From Ktedonobacteria bacterium brp13 (lineage in GTDB: Bacteria; Chloroflexota; Ktedonobacteria; Ktedonobacterales; Ktedonobacteraceae): a stretch of DNA of 64,000 nucleotides. Position numbers and translations under genes: made by a program. Positions 1-8,181 of this stretch are shown in pieces; position 1 is the first letter of the stretch, and each line of letters opens with the position of its first letter. Under the pieces are notes generated by a model that saw nothing but the letters and a program-made list of their open reading frames with translations, had not been told where the DNA came from and did no database searches. The stretch lies in assembly GCA_015099395.1 (NCBI GenBank), contig AP024096.1, forward strand, positions 1,550,001-1,614,000, written 5' to 3'.

Positions 1-1998
1 ATAACTACCAGCAGTTTCTCTGGCCTTTCTACAAAAATCATCGTGCGCAACTCTTCCGTCTCCTCTCGGTGATGCAGCTCCTCTCCAGTAGCCAGGATAA
101 GAGCATGGAAGAGGTTGTGTGCTTTCTCAAAGCGCATGAAAGCAGCAAAGGGGACTGGCTCATCACAGCAACAATCCAGAATCCAGATACGCCTGAAGAA
201 CAACGTCTCCCACTGGTTGATCTTTCCTGGGCTTCGGATGCCTGGTGGAAATTCATGACTGGGCACAGCAAACGCAGTCCCTGCCCGGACAAAGTCCTTC
301 GACGGCATTTCGAGATCGCCGTCTTCTCTCAAATCCTGTGGGATCTCAAATCAGGAGATCTCTACGTTGAAGGCAGCGACCAGTATTCTGACTACCGCGA
401 AGAGCTCATTTCCTGGGAGGAGTATGCACAGCAGGTCGGCGCTTATGGGACGCTGGTCGGACTGCCCACGGATGGGCAAGCATTGGTCAACTATCTGCGC
501 GACTGGCTCCATGCCAGGATCACACAAACAGACGACGCATTTCCATCGAACCAGTATTTGCGCTTTGAAAAAGGGGAACTCATCCTGCGTCCAATGGAAA
601 AACAAGCTGATCCCGAGGGACTCTCAGCCCTGGAGCAATTTCTGGCAGAACGCCTCAAGCCCATCTCTCTGCTCGATGTCCTCACCCAGACGGAGCAATG
701 GCTCAACTGGTCGCGTTTTTTCGGCCCACTCTCTGGGCATGCCACCAAGTTGGAGGATGCGGTAGCCCGCTATGTTGCTCTCACGTTCTGTTATGGCTGT
801 AATCTCGGCCCATCTCAAACCGCACGGTCGCTGACTGGAGTGGAACGTCGCGACCTTTCCTGGGTCAATCAGCATCATATCACCGAAGAGAGACTGGACG
901 AGGCAATCCGCTGTGTCACGGAGGCATATAATCGATTCCATTTGCCCAAGTATTGGGGGACAGGAAAACGAGCCTCTGCTGATGGAACCAAGTGGGAAAT
1001 GTATGAACAAAACCTGCTGGCAGAATATCACATAAGATACGGGGGCTACGGCGGGATTGGCTATTATCATGTGTCCGATACCTATATCGCCTTGTTCAGT
1101 CGTTTCATTCCATGTGGGGTGCATGAGGGAGCCTACATCCTCGATATGTTTGAAAAAGAGCAAGCGTCTATTCGGCCAGAGACGGTGCATGGTGATACCC
1201 ATGCACAAAGTACGACGATCTTTGGTTTGGCTCACTTGCTGGGAATCTCGCTCATGCCAAGGATTAAGAACTGGAAGGATCTGACGCTCTTTCGTCCCGA
1301 CCCAGATGTCCACTACACCCATCTCGATAGTCTCTTCTCCGACGCCATTGATTGGGACCTGATTGCCACACATTTGCCCGATATGATTCGGGTCGCGCTG
1401 TCCATCAAGGCCGGAAAGATCGCCCCCCTCAACGATTTTACGCAAATTAGGGGCGTATAGCCGGAAAAACAAACTCTACCAAGCCTTTCAGGAATTGGGA
1501 CGAGTGATCCGAACGCACTTTTTGATGCAGTATCTTGCTGATCCCGAGTTGCGCTCAACCATTCAATCAGCCACGAACAAGAGCGAGGCGTTTAATGGTT
1601 TTGCCAAGTGGGCTTTTTTTGGAGGAGAGGGCGTCATTACGCACAACCGCCGAATAGAGCAAAGAAAGTGTGTCAAATTCAATCACCTGGTGGCGAATTG
1701 TCTGATTTTCTACAATGTCCATGTGATCAGCGAGGCATTGCAGAAGCTCAATCAAGAAGGCGCAGAGCTCGGCGAACAGGTGGTCGCAGCTCTCTCTCCC
1801 TATGTTCGTCAACACATTAATCGTTTTGGCCGCTACCAGCTTGACTTGACTCAGCCACCACCGCCTCTTAATTATGATATCCGGGTCGTCACCTCAAAAA
1901 AGAAATCAGCTGGTTTTGTGGCCTCCGAAGCCCAGAAAAAGGCGAAGGCAAAGCAGAAAAAGAAAAAATCGGCTCGTCAAATGAAGCTCTTCTCGTAG
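1..1998 (+). pseudogene. tnpA: Tn3-family transposase, 5'-truncated by window edge and frameshifted
   Basis: This is the DDE transposase of a Tn3-type transposon, which performs replicative transposition. The frame is open to the left window edge, so the N-terminal part lies outside. Catalytic signatures are visible: the first Asp in SADGTKW (about nt 980), the second in HGDTHAQS (about 1190), and the Glu in NKSEAFNGF in the downstream frame. The frame breaks at a run of six C at 1423-1428. With five C the reading would continue from IAP into STILRKLGAYSRKNKLYQAF and run to the stop at 1998. The C-terminus is Lys-rich and ends in MKLFS. I infer an inactive copy or a sequencing slip in the homopolymer; the family call is secure. 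Confidence 0.9.
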
Positions 1999-2090
1999 GC
2001 AATAGTATGGATATGATGTAATAGATGTTTATGGTGCTTGAGCGGCTCATATGGCTGTCCTGGGAAGGAATCCTTGCCATATCCCAATAC

Positions 2091-2411
2091 GTTCCGCGCG
2101 TGATCATCACTGATAAATTGAAGAGTTATGGAGCAGCCAAACGCGAGATCCTGCCTGGTGTGGAGCATCGCCAGCACAAAGGGCTGAACAACCGGGCGGA
2201 AAATTCACATCAACCCACGCGACTGCGTGAAAAGAAGATGCGGCGGTTCAAGTCAGCTAAACAGGCACAACGCTTTCTTTCGGCCTTTGGCCCCATCGCT
2301 GGACATTTCCAACCCCGAAGACATCGTTTGCGTGCCGGGGAGTACCGTGCCCTTTTGCAAGACCGATTCCAGCAATGGAATGAGGTGACTGGAGTCAAGC
2401 AGGTTGTATAA
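2091..2411 (+). pseudogene. IS6-family transposase C-terminal fragment
   Basis: This is the C-terminal half of an IS6/IS26-type DDE transposase. The motif VIITDKLKSYGAAK carries the second catalytic Asp. NRAENSHQPTRLREKKMRRF carries the catalytic Glu and the Arg/Lys-rich stretch typical of the family. The N-terminal helix-turn-helix and first Asp are absent, so it is a remnant of about 107 residues out of the usual 230 or so. It follows the Tn3 transposase closely, suggesting one element inserted beside or into the other. Confidence 0.8.
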
Positions 2412-2501
2412 CCACCCTGACCTCCCCACTGCTCATTGCCTTCCAGAGCTTTTCTCCTTATGGCTTATCAATATATTTCGTTTTTATAAATAAGTTGACA
2501 A

Positions 2502-2793
2502 TTGGTAATTGCGCTGAAAGTTCGAACAAAAGTGAGCGTGGAGAGCCCATATGTCGAACCTTCAGCGCAAAATTTTTTGCGCTGAAGGTTCGACGCTACT
2601 TCCATGTTCTGGTTCATTTCATAATAACAGACCATTTTCAGCAGAAAAGACGTATAACCAATTTCCATTTGTTCCCTGGCATATTCCGCCCTGGGAGCGG
2701 TACGAGCCACCGAGGTTCTGCCTTGATCGAACATTGAGCGCAAAATTCGATCATTGAGGTTGATTCCGTCGAACATTCAGCGCAATTACCAAC
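2502..2793. mobile_element. 292-bp MITE with TTGGTAA ends and CAA target duplication
   Basis: The ends are inverted copies, TTGGTAATTGCGCTGAAAG on the left and its near-perfect complement on the right. They are flanked by CAA at 2499-2501 and 2794-2796, a 3-bp target duplication. Inside, a long palindrome around 2553-2594 (TCGAACCTTCAGCGCAA and its complement) repeats the terminal motif. There is no convincing coding frame. The end sequence resembles that of the 48698-49937 element, so both may be moved by the same unseen transposase. Confidence 0.75.
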
Positions 2794-2796
2794 AAT

Positions 2797-3261
2797 ACCT
2801 TTTCGTTCGATCCTTCAGCCTATTTACCAGGACTGATTTTTCACTGAAGGATAGAATTTTGATCTGATTCATGGGAATCGGTGTTGGCCATCCAGACGAT
2901 GCTGCTCTCCATGCGGCATCTTCCATTGGCATCTTGTAAATTGGCCCTCTCATGTCAAGCGCAATGGGTCGTATGGGTTGTAGAGATTGTGGGGGATTGT
3001 CGGGACAATGAGGTGCAGGTTGTGATGTTCTGCTTGACACTCAAGCATAGAATGAGGTCATCTATGCGAGATGTGCATGAGCCTCCAGGCGAAGTTTCGT
3101 GCGAATGCTGGACCTCCATGCTCGTGTGGCACAAGTTGCCCCTGCTCTACAATGCCAGATGGCGAATTTACAAGCCTCAATGAAAGAAAATCAGATGTGG
3201 TGCGGGATGATGAGGCATCTGGATAGAAACGATCGTCAGAACGTGAGAGAAAGGGTGAACG
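2797..3261. other. Non-coding stretch upstream of the LLM oxidoreductase
   Basis: No gene with recognisable similarity was found here. A weak imperfect inverted repeat (TTCGATCCTTCAG near 2808 and CTGAAGGATAGAA near 2843) echoes the neighbouring MITE. The ribosome-binding site AAAGGGTG for the next gene lies at its right end. Confidence 0.5.
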
Positions 3262-4143
3262 ATGAACATTGGTATTGGTCTGCCAGCGACCATTCCTGGG
3301 GTCAAGGGAGAGTTGATTCTGGATTGGGCGAGGCAGGCAGACAGCGCAGCTTTTTCGAGCCTGGGAGTGATCGACCGGGTCGTGTACCAGAATTATGAGC
3401 CACTGATGACGCTGGCGGCGGTCGCGAGTGTGACGAAGCGTCTTCGTTTAATGACTGCGGTGCTACTCGCGCCGCTGCGCAGGACGGCTCTTCTTGCCAA
3501 GCAGGCCGCCAGCCTGGACGCGCTCTCCAACGGTCGGCTGACGCTCGGCCTGGGCGTTGGCGTGCGCGAGGATGATTTCCTGGCGGTGGAGGCCTCCTTT
3601 CGCGATCGTGGCAAGCGCTTCGATCAGCAGCTCGCGCTGATGACCCAGATCTGGTCTGGACAGCCAGTCAGTGGGACGATTGGAGAGGTCGGCCCGGTGC
3701 CCGTTCAACCAGGCGGGCCGGAGCTGCTGATTGGGGGGTACTCACCGAAAGCGAGAGAGCGGATCGCTCGTTGGTGCAACGGAGCACTTGTCGGTGTAGG
3801 CGGTGGTGGCCCAGAGATGGTGCGCCAGTCCCTGGAGATGACCAGAAAGGTCTGGCAGGAGGCTGGCAGGACTGGCAAGCCGCGCCTGGTCGTGACCTCG
3901 TACTATGCTTTGGGCCCCAACGTGGCTGACTGGGTGAACCGATTCGTGCGGGACTTCTACGCGTTCTTAGGACCAGCGGCGACACAGGTAGCTGCCGGAG
4001 TGTGTACCACGCCAGAAGCGCTGCGTGGCCTTGTCCAGGAGTTTGCGGACATGGGCGTGGACGAGCTGCTGCTGTGGCCGTGCATCCCCGAACTGGATCA
4101 GATCAGCCGTTTGAAAGACGCGATCTCAAAAGTGCCTCACTAA
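3262..4143 (+). CDS. LLM-class flavin-dependent oxidoreductase
   Basis: This is a luciferase-like monooxygenase-family enzyme, cytosolic, expected to use reduced FMN or coenzyme F420 to oxidise or reduce a small organic substrate; the substrate is unknown. The 293-residue protein starts MNIGIGLPATIPG. It contains the family's typical core strand-helix segment LDALSNGRLTLGLGVGVRED (residues about 84-103) and a C-terminal segment ending in DELLLWPCIPELDQ. The start is supported by AAAGGGTG about eight bases upstream. It stands alone between mobile-element remnants. A second LLM enzyme at 44796-45722 belongs to a different subgroup. Confidence 0.88.
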   Translation: MNIGIGLPATIPGVKGELILDWARQADSAAFSSLGVIDRVVYQNYEPLMTLAAVASVTKRLRLMTAVLLAPLRRTALLAKQAASLDALSNGRLTLGLGVGVREDDFLAVEASFRDRGKRFDQQLALMTQIWSGQPVSGTIGEVGPVPVQPGGPELLIGGYSPKARERIARWCNGALVGVGGGGPEMVRQSLEMTRKVWQEAGRTGKPRLVVTSYYALGPNVADWVNRFVRDFYAFLGPAATQVAAGVCTTPEALRGLVQEFADMGVDELLLWPCIPELDQISRLKDAISKVPH

Positions 4144-4308
4144 AGTTTGGGGAAACAGTGAAGAAGAATGAGAGCGGGAAAATGTACTGACGCTCCGCTG
4201 TGCCGGATGCTGTCCTCCGCACACCGTCACCTCAGCACCATGGGCCGCGAGCTTCTGGACCCGCGGCACGCACGGGCGCATGGCGGTGACACGAAAGGAA
4301 AAACATTC

Positions 4309-4621
4309 ATGGACACGATCGATCTCGCCTACGTCGAGCGGGGCCCGCACGAGGAACTGGTCGCCTACATCGCCGACCAGCAGGACTACTGCGCCGATGA
4401 GGGCGTCCACGTCGCGCTGCGCGACGGCTGCTCCTGGGACAAGGAGCGGCTGCGCCACGGCGCCACCATCGGGCTCAGCCGGGCACTGCTGACCCGACTG
4501 GCCGATGGCATTCCCTGGGTCGCACTCCAGGTCAACACCCACCGCCCGCTGTTCTGGTTCCTCGCCCGCCCCGGCCTGACCTCCCTGGCCGATCTGGCCG
4601 GCCGACGGCTGGCGGTACACC
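4309..4621 (+). pseudogene. ABC transporter substrate-binding protein (SsuA/NMT1-like), N-terminal fragment
   Basis: The fragment of about 104 residues starts MDTIDLAYVERGPHEELVAY. It resembles the N-terminal lobe of small cytosolic SsuA/ThiY-like solute-binding proteins, including the LADLAGRRLAVH element that normally continues into the ligand loop. Homology breaks off at about 4621, where the sequence turns into the tail of the IS4-type element, and no continuation is seen on the far side near 6050. Its G/C-rich third positions stand out from the neighbours, suggesting acquisition from a high-GC donor. It probably encodes no functional product. Confidence 0.6.
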
Positions 4622-4647
4622 TTTCAGGTATAGGTTTTTTGGCGCAG

Positions 4648-5931
4648 TCAAGCCTGAGTCCGCGCCCGCGCCCGCGCGCGGCGTTTCTGCTCCCGTTTGC
4701 GCTCTCGCTGATGCAAAGCGGAGGCAGACGGGAGTTTTCTCGGCGAGGTGATGGTCTCCGGCTAGGGTTCCGCCAGCAGTCTGCCACACAGTAAGACCTC
4801 GGCTTTGAACAGGGCAGCGACTAATCCCAGGCGTCCGCGCACCACGCAACTCAACCGGCGTGGTGGCGGCTGACCTGCTGGCCGTTTCCGCCGGCGACAC
4901 GCGATATGCTGGGCGGGTAATTGCTCACCCAGTGGGTGCTGATGCTGCTCTTCCTCGGCCTCGCAGCCAACGCTCACCGTCCAGACCTGGGCCACAGCCA
5001 TTGCCAACCAGAGCCGCTCCACACGACTCGCTGTCTGCATTTTGCTGTGATGCCAGCCCCACAGGCCGCGTTTAAAGTCTTTGAAGCCGGTTTCAATCCA
5101 GGTGCGCATGCCATACCAACTCACCTCCGCTTCCTCCGGTGCAAGATCGGTGAGCACCACCCAGGGATGCTCATAACCCGCCTCCCAATGCATCAGCAAT
5201 GTGCCTGTCACTCGGTTCGCTTTGCCCGCAAAACACTCCACCCGTCCTTGCCAACTCGTCCCAGGCGTGGGCGTCCATCGGCTGATCCAGTCAAAGGTCT
5301 CTTCTCCTACTGCACGCGCTTTGACCCCCATATTCAGGCGCAAGAACGGATGCCAGCCACAATCCATGATCGCCTGGAACAACCAACGAGCATACAAGCC
5401 TCGATCAGCGAGCACGAGTACCTGCCAATCCGCCGGAATACTGCCCTCCAAGTGCTTGAGCAACCCTTCCCAATGCGGTCGCCACGAGCCTTTCTCATGC
5501 CCTCCCACCACTTTCCATGCCACCGGAATAGCGCACGAGCGGATGACCACGCTGATCGATAAAATGGTCCAGCGCTCCCCCAGCGTTGTGGCATCCAGCA
5601 CCAGTACCATCTGCTGGTTCCCTTTCTCCCACAAACGCACAATCCAACACAATAAGGGCGCGAAGCACGAAGTGACGTCGAGTTCCCTCCGCTTCTTCCC
5701 GCTTTTGTGTTCCCCATCCAGATACCACTCGCGCAAGCGCTGAAACACGGCCTGTTCTTGCTGTTCCAACACCAGAGCGAGCAGAGCACTGATTTGGGTA
5801 ATCCCTGCTGCTCCTGACAGCGCGATCCCCGCGCTCCAGAGCACCAGACCCCACACTTGCGGTTTGCTCAAATGACCAAAGGCGGTTGACACCTCTTGCG
5901 ACCACTGCGATAATCGATCCGGGCAAGGCAT
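4648..5931 (-). pseudogene. IS4-type transposase with in-frame amber stop near the C-terminus
   Basis: This is a DDE transposase of the IS4 superfamily. The YREK signature is perfect: in WYGMRTWIETGFKDFK the Y-2-R-3-E-6-K spacing is met. VLVLDATTLG carries the first Asp and VLVLADRGLYAR the second. The start ATG at 5931 has AGGAG eight bases upstream. The frame stops at a TAG (4762-4764), but the same frame continues for 37 codons into a basic tail (QRERKREQKRRARARARTQA) ending at 4648, as is usual for these proteins. I infer a nonsense mutation removing the tail. The IS ends were not resolved; the element interrupts the gene fragment at 4309-4621. Confidence 0.82.
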
Positions 5932-6053
5932 GTTCGTTCTCCTGCTCTCGATGAGTCTCTTTGGTTTTTTCTCATCTTAGCAGATCACGAGGTCTTGCCG
6001 TCTTTGTTTTAGGAACTCAATAGCAAAAATCGAGTAGAATAGGTTCGCTCGTT

Positions 6054-6956
6054 TTATCCTTTTTTCTCTGATGCCTCTGCCTCCTCATGGAGAGGGTTCC
6101 AGCGATAGCCATCCTCTGCTTGTACGACACGACCCCAGCCTGGAAAGGAGGCATGCGTGAAAATGACCGGGGCCTGGCTTGCCGCTATCTCAGGTAGGAA
6201 TTTCATGCGTGACGCCTGTAATTGCTCTTTGTCAGAGCCATAGCGTGTCCAATGCGGATGCGCAAATTCAACGGCGTGATGGACAAGATCTGCAAGTGCA
6301 TAAAAGGTTTGCCCACCTGATTCCACACGTACAATGGAATGGCCTGCTGATTCACCGGGAGCGTGAAGCATGATGATGCCTGGCATCACCTCATAATCAC
6401 CATCGATCAGTTCCAGCAGGCCATGTTTTTGCAGTGTATCCATGCGGGCTATCTCCTCTGGCCAGACCTCCAGGCTGGTACCAGTCCCTGCCCAGTCGGC
6501 ACGATTGAGCAGATGGCGTGCATGAGGATAACGTGGCACAAAGGTGCCATCGTCTTGCTCGATGGTCGCGCCCAGAACATGGTCCCAATGATAATGGGTG
6601 AACAGCACATGGGTGATATCTTCAGGCACAACGCCAATCTGTGTTAGACTCGCGACCATACCTGCGGTGCGCACCATGCCCATCTGCTCTTTGTTCTGTT
6701 TCCCCCAGCGGGAATCCGGCTCATCCATGCTTGCGTCGATGAGGATCGATGCGCCAGGCAGAGAGACGTGTATGCCAAGGTGATCGAAACGCGCCTTCCC
6801 TGCAGAATCGATATCCACCGCCTCTCGCAATTGCTCCTCTGGTGCCTGTAACAGCCACGCAACAGGGACACGAATGGTTCCATCAAGGATAATCGTGACG
6901 AGTGCATCACCAATGCGCCTGCTATGAAGATATATTGAATGCGTTATTTTATGCAT
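6054..6956 (-). CDS. Metallo-beta-lactamase-fold hydrolase
   Basis: This is an MBL-fold hydrolase of about 300 residues, probably a soluble zinc-dependent esterase or lactonase-like enzyme; the substrate is not predictable. The metal-binding motif is HYHWDH (HxHxDH form), preceded by VVPEDITHVLFT. A downstream APGESAGHSIV supplies the next His, and ALADLVHH a later metal ligand. I chose the start MHKITHSIY because AAGGAGG lies nine bases upstream; an ATG 18 codons further upstream lacks such a site. It is isolated, with a MITE immediately upstream of its promoter region. Confidence 0.85.
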   Translation of the reverse strand: MHKITHSIYLHSRRIGDALVTIILDGTIRVPVAWLLQAPEEQLREAVDIDSAGKARFDHLGIHVSLPGASILIDASMDEPDSRWGKQNKEQMGMVRTAGMVASLTQIGVVPEDITHVLFTHYHWDHVLGATIEQDDGTFVPRYPHARHLLNRADWAGTGTSLEVWPEEIARMDTLQKHGLLELIDGDYEVMPGIIMLHAPGESAGHSIVRVESGGQTFYALADLVHHAVEFAHPHWTRYGSDKEQLQASRMKFLPEIAASQAPVIFTHASFPGWGRVVQAEDGYRWNPLHEEAEASEKKG

Positions 6957-7037
6957 TTTCTCTTCCTCCTTTTGAGAAGAAAGTATACCAGGAAACAATT
7001 GCTCCAACATCGTCTATTTGAACGATGTGTTCTACTA

Positions 7038-7243
7038 GGGGTTACTAGATTATCCGGGGTAAAACCCACGCTAAGCTATGGAGTCCCTTCCCAAGCTTGT
7101 TTTCTCATGAGGTCAAAACCTGTGTGATTGTAGAAACGGTTCTCTTATACACCTCTTTTCATCTCTTTTTCTGTAAATGCACGCGCTGACAACATGTGAA
7201 GGAGCCTTAGCGTGGGTTTTACCCCGGATAATCTAGTGACCCC
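7038..7243. mobile_element. 206-bp MITE with 38-bp inverted ends
   Basis: Two 38-base arms (7038-7075 and 7206-7243) are inverted copies with one mismatch, beginning GGGGTTACTAGATTATCCGG and GGGGTCACTAGATTATCCGG when read inward. The centre has no coding frame. A target duplication is not clear. The element lies between the metallo-hydrolase and the membrane-protein gene. Confidence 0.7.
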
Positions 7244-7347
7244 ATCAGGGGCGAAGATGAAATCTGCCAGGTGTCACCTTCGCGGAGTGGGCACGGCCAG
7301 ATGGCGACAATTTTCCTTTTCTGGATCACGAGTGGATCACGTTGGGA

Positions 7348-7402
7348 TTCTCTCATGGGTTCGTTCCAACACGCGGGAAAATGGAACGAACCCATGAGAG
7401 AA
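7348..7402. terminator. 21-bp perfect inverted repeat (terminator-like hairpin)
   Basis: The arms 7348-7368 and 7382-7402 are perfectly complementary and separated by 13 bases. The hairpin lies 27 bases past the stop of the leftward membrane-protein/MMPL operon. It has no U-tract, so it could be a factor-dependent terminator or mRNA-stabilising hairpin, or another MITE tip. Confidence 0.5.
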
Positions 7403-7428
7403 CGCCAGCCCGAGGTTTCGTTCGTGCG

Positions 7429-8181
7429 TCAGCGTCCCTCTCCCCTCAACCGCCACGGTCTGGTGACAAGGAGCACCAGTGTGGCGAGAATCAGGCCAAC
7501 AATCAAGGGGGCGGGGATCACCTGGCCTGTCTGACTCCAGACGACCCACGGTGTGGTGCCGGGGAACAGGAGGATGGCGGCGACCACGCCAGCCAGCAGC
7601 GCGCCGAGGTTCACGCCAAACCGGAGCCAGCGTGCCTTTTGCGGGCTCCGGCCAGCTTGTTTTCTCCAGTCGTCCGCGACCAAGCGTGGGGTCCGCCAGA
7701 GGTAGGCAACGACATGGATAGCGATCAGCGCGAACCAGATCAGGACACTCAGGTTATGCAGGGGGAGAAGTGGCCCAGCCTGCCTCGGGCCAGTCACCAC
7801 GAGTCCGATCCCGCTGCCGATCACCACAAGGGTCGTGACGAGGAGCAGCGGAGCCAGTATCCGCAGCTGCAGACGGGGCGGCCCTTTGCGCACATAGGCG
7901 GGTGATCCGCTGTAGTAGCGCAGAAAGCGGTAGCCAGTCGAGCCGAGCTTGACGGCGAGCGGACCGACCAGGAGCACCCCGACAAAGATATGGATGGGCA
8001 GCAGCGCGTGCAGGCTCGCCGAGCTTACGATTTCAACCACGATCAGCACAAGGAGCACCGCGCCAGCCAGCGCGGTCAACCGCTCGTTGCCGACCACGGC
8101 GGACTGCTCGTCACCGTTCTCTCCGGACGTTTGGGTCTGTCCCGCTGGGCGCACGGACCCATGATTGCCGAGCGATTTCAT
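7429..8181 (-). CDS. Six-helix membrane protein with paired histidines (heme-b type, unassigned)
   Basis: This is a 250-residue integral membrane protein. The hydrophilic N-terminus of about 34 residues is followed by about six hydrophobic helices near residues 36-56, 60-80, 106-130, 142-162, 188-208 and 224-243. His58 and His64, and His142 and His156, sit in or at helices, an arrangement seen in cytochrome b561/ferric reductase-like proteins, so heme binding is plausible but not proven. The ATG overlaps the stop of the MMPL gene by four bases, so the two are translationally coupled. Function might be electron transfer serving the envelope; no enzymatic domain is visible. Confidence 0.7.
   Translation of the reverse strand: MKSLGNHGSVRPAGQTQTSGENGDEQSAVVGNERLTALAGAVLLVLIVVEIVSSASLHALLPIHIFVGVLLVGPLAVKLGSTGYRFLRYYSGSPAYVRKGPPRLQLRILAPLLLVTTLVVIGSGIGLVVTGPRQAGPLLPLHNLSVLIWFALIAIHVVAYLWRTPRLVADDWRKQAGRSPQKARWLRFGVNLGALLAGVVAAILLFPGTTPWVVWSQTGQVIPAPLIVGLILATLVLLVTRPWRLRGEGR

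Noticed and set aside
2495..2776. Small ORFs inside the 292-bp MITE
   Set aside because: They run through the inverted repeats on both strands and have no ribosome-binding site or similarity.
4168..4308. Leader peptide or riboswitch upstream of the solute-binding fragment
   Set aside because: An upstream frame and GC-rich helices exist, but no recognisable aptamer or regulatory peptide pattern is visible.
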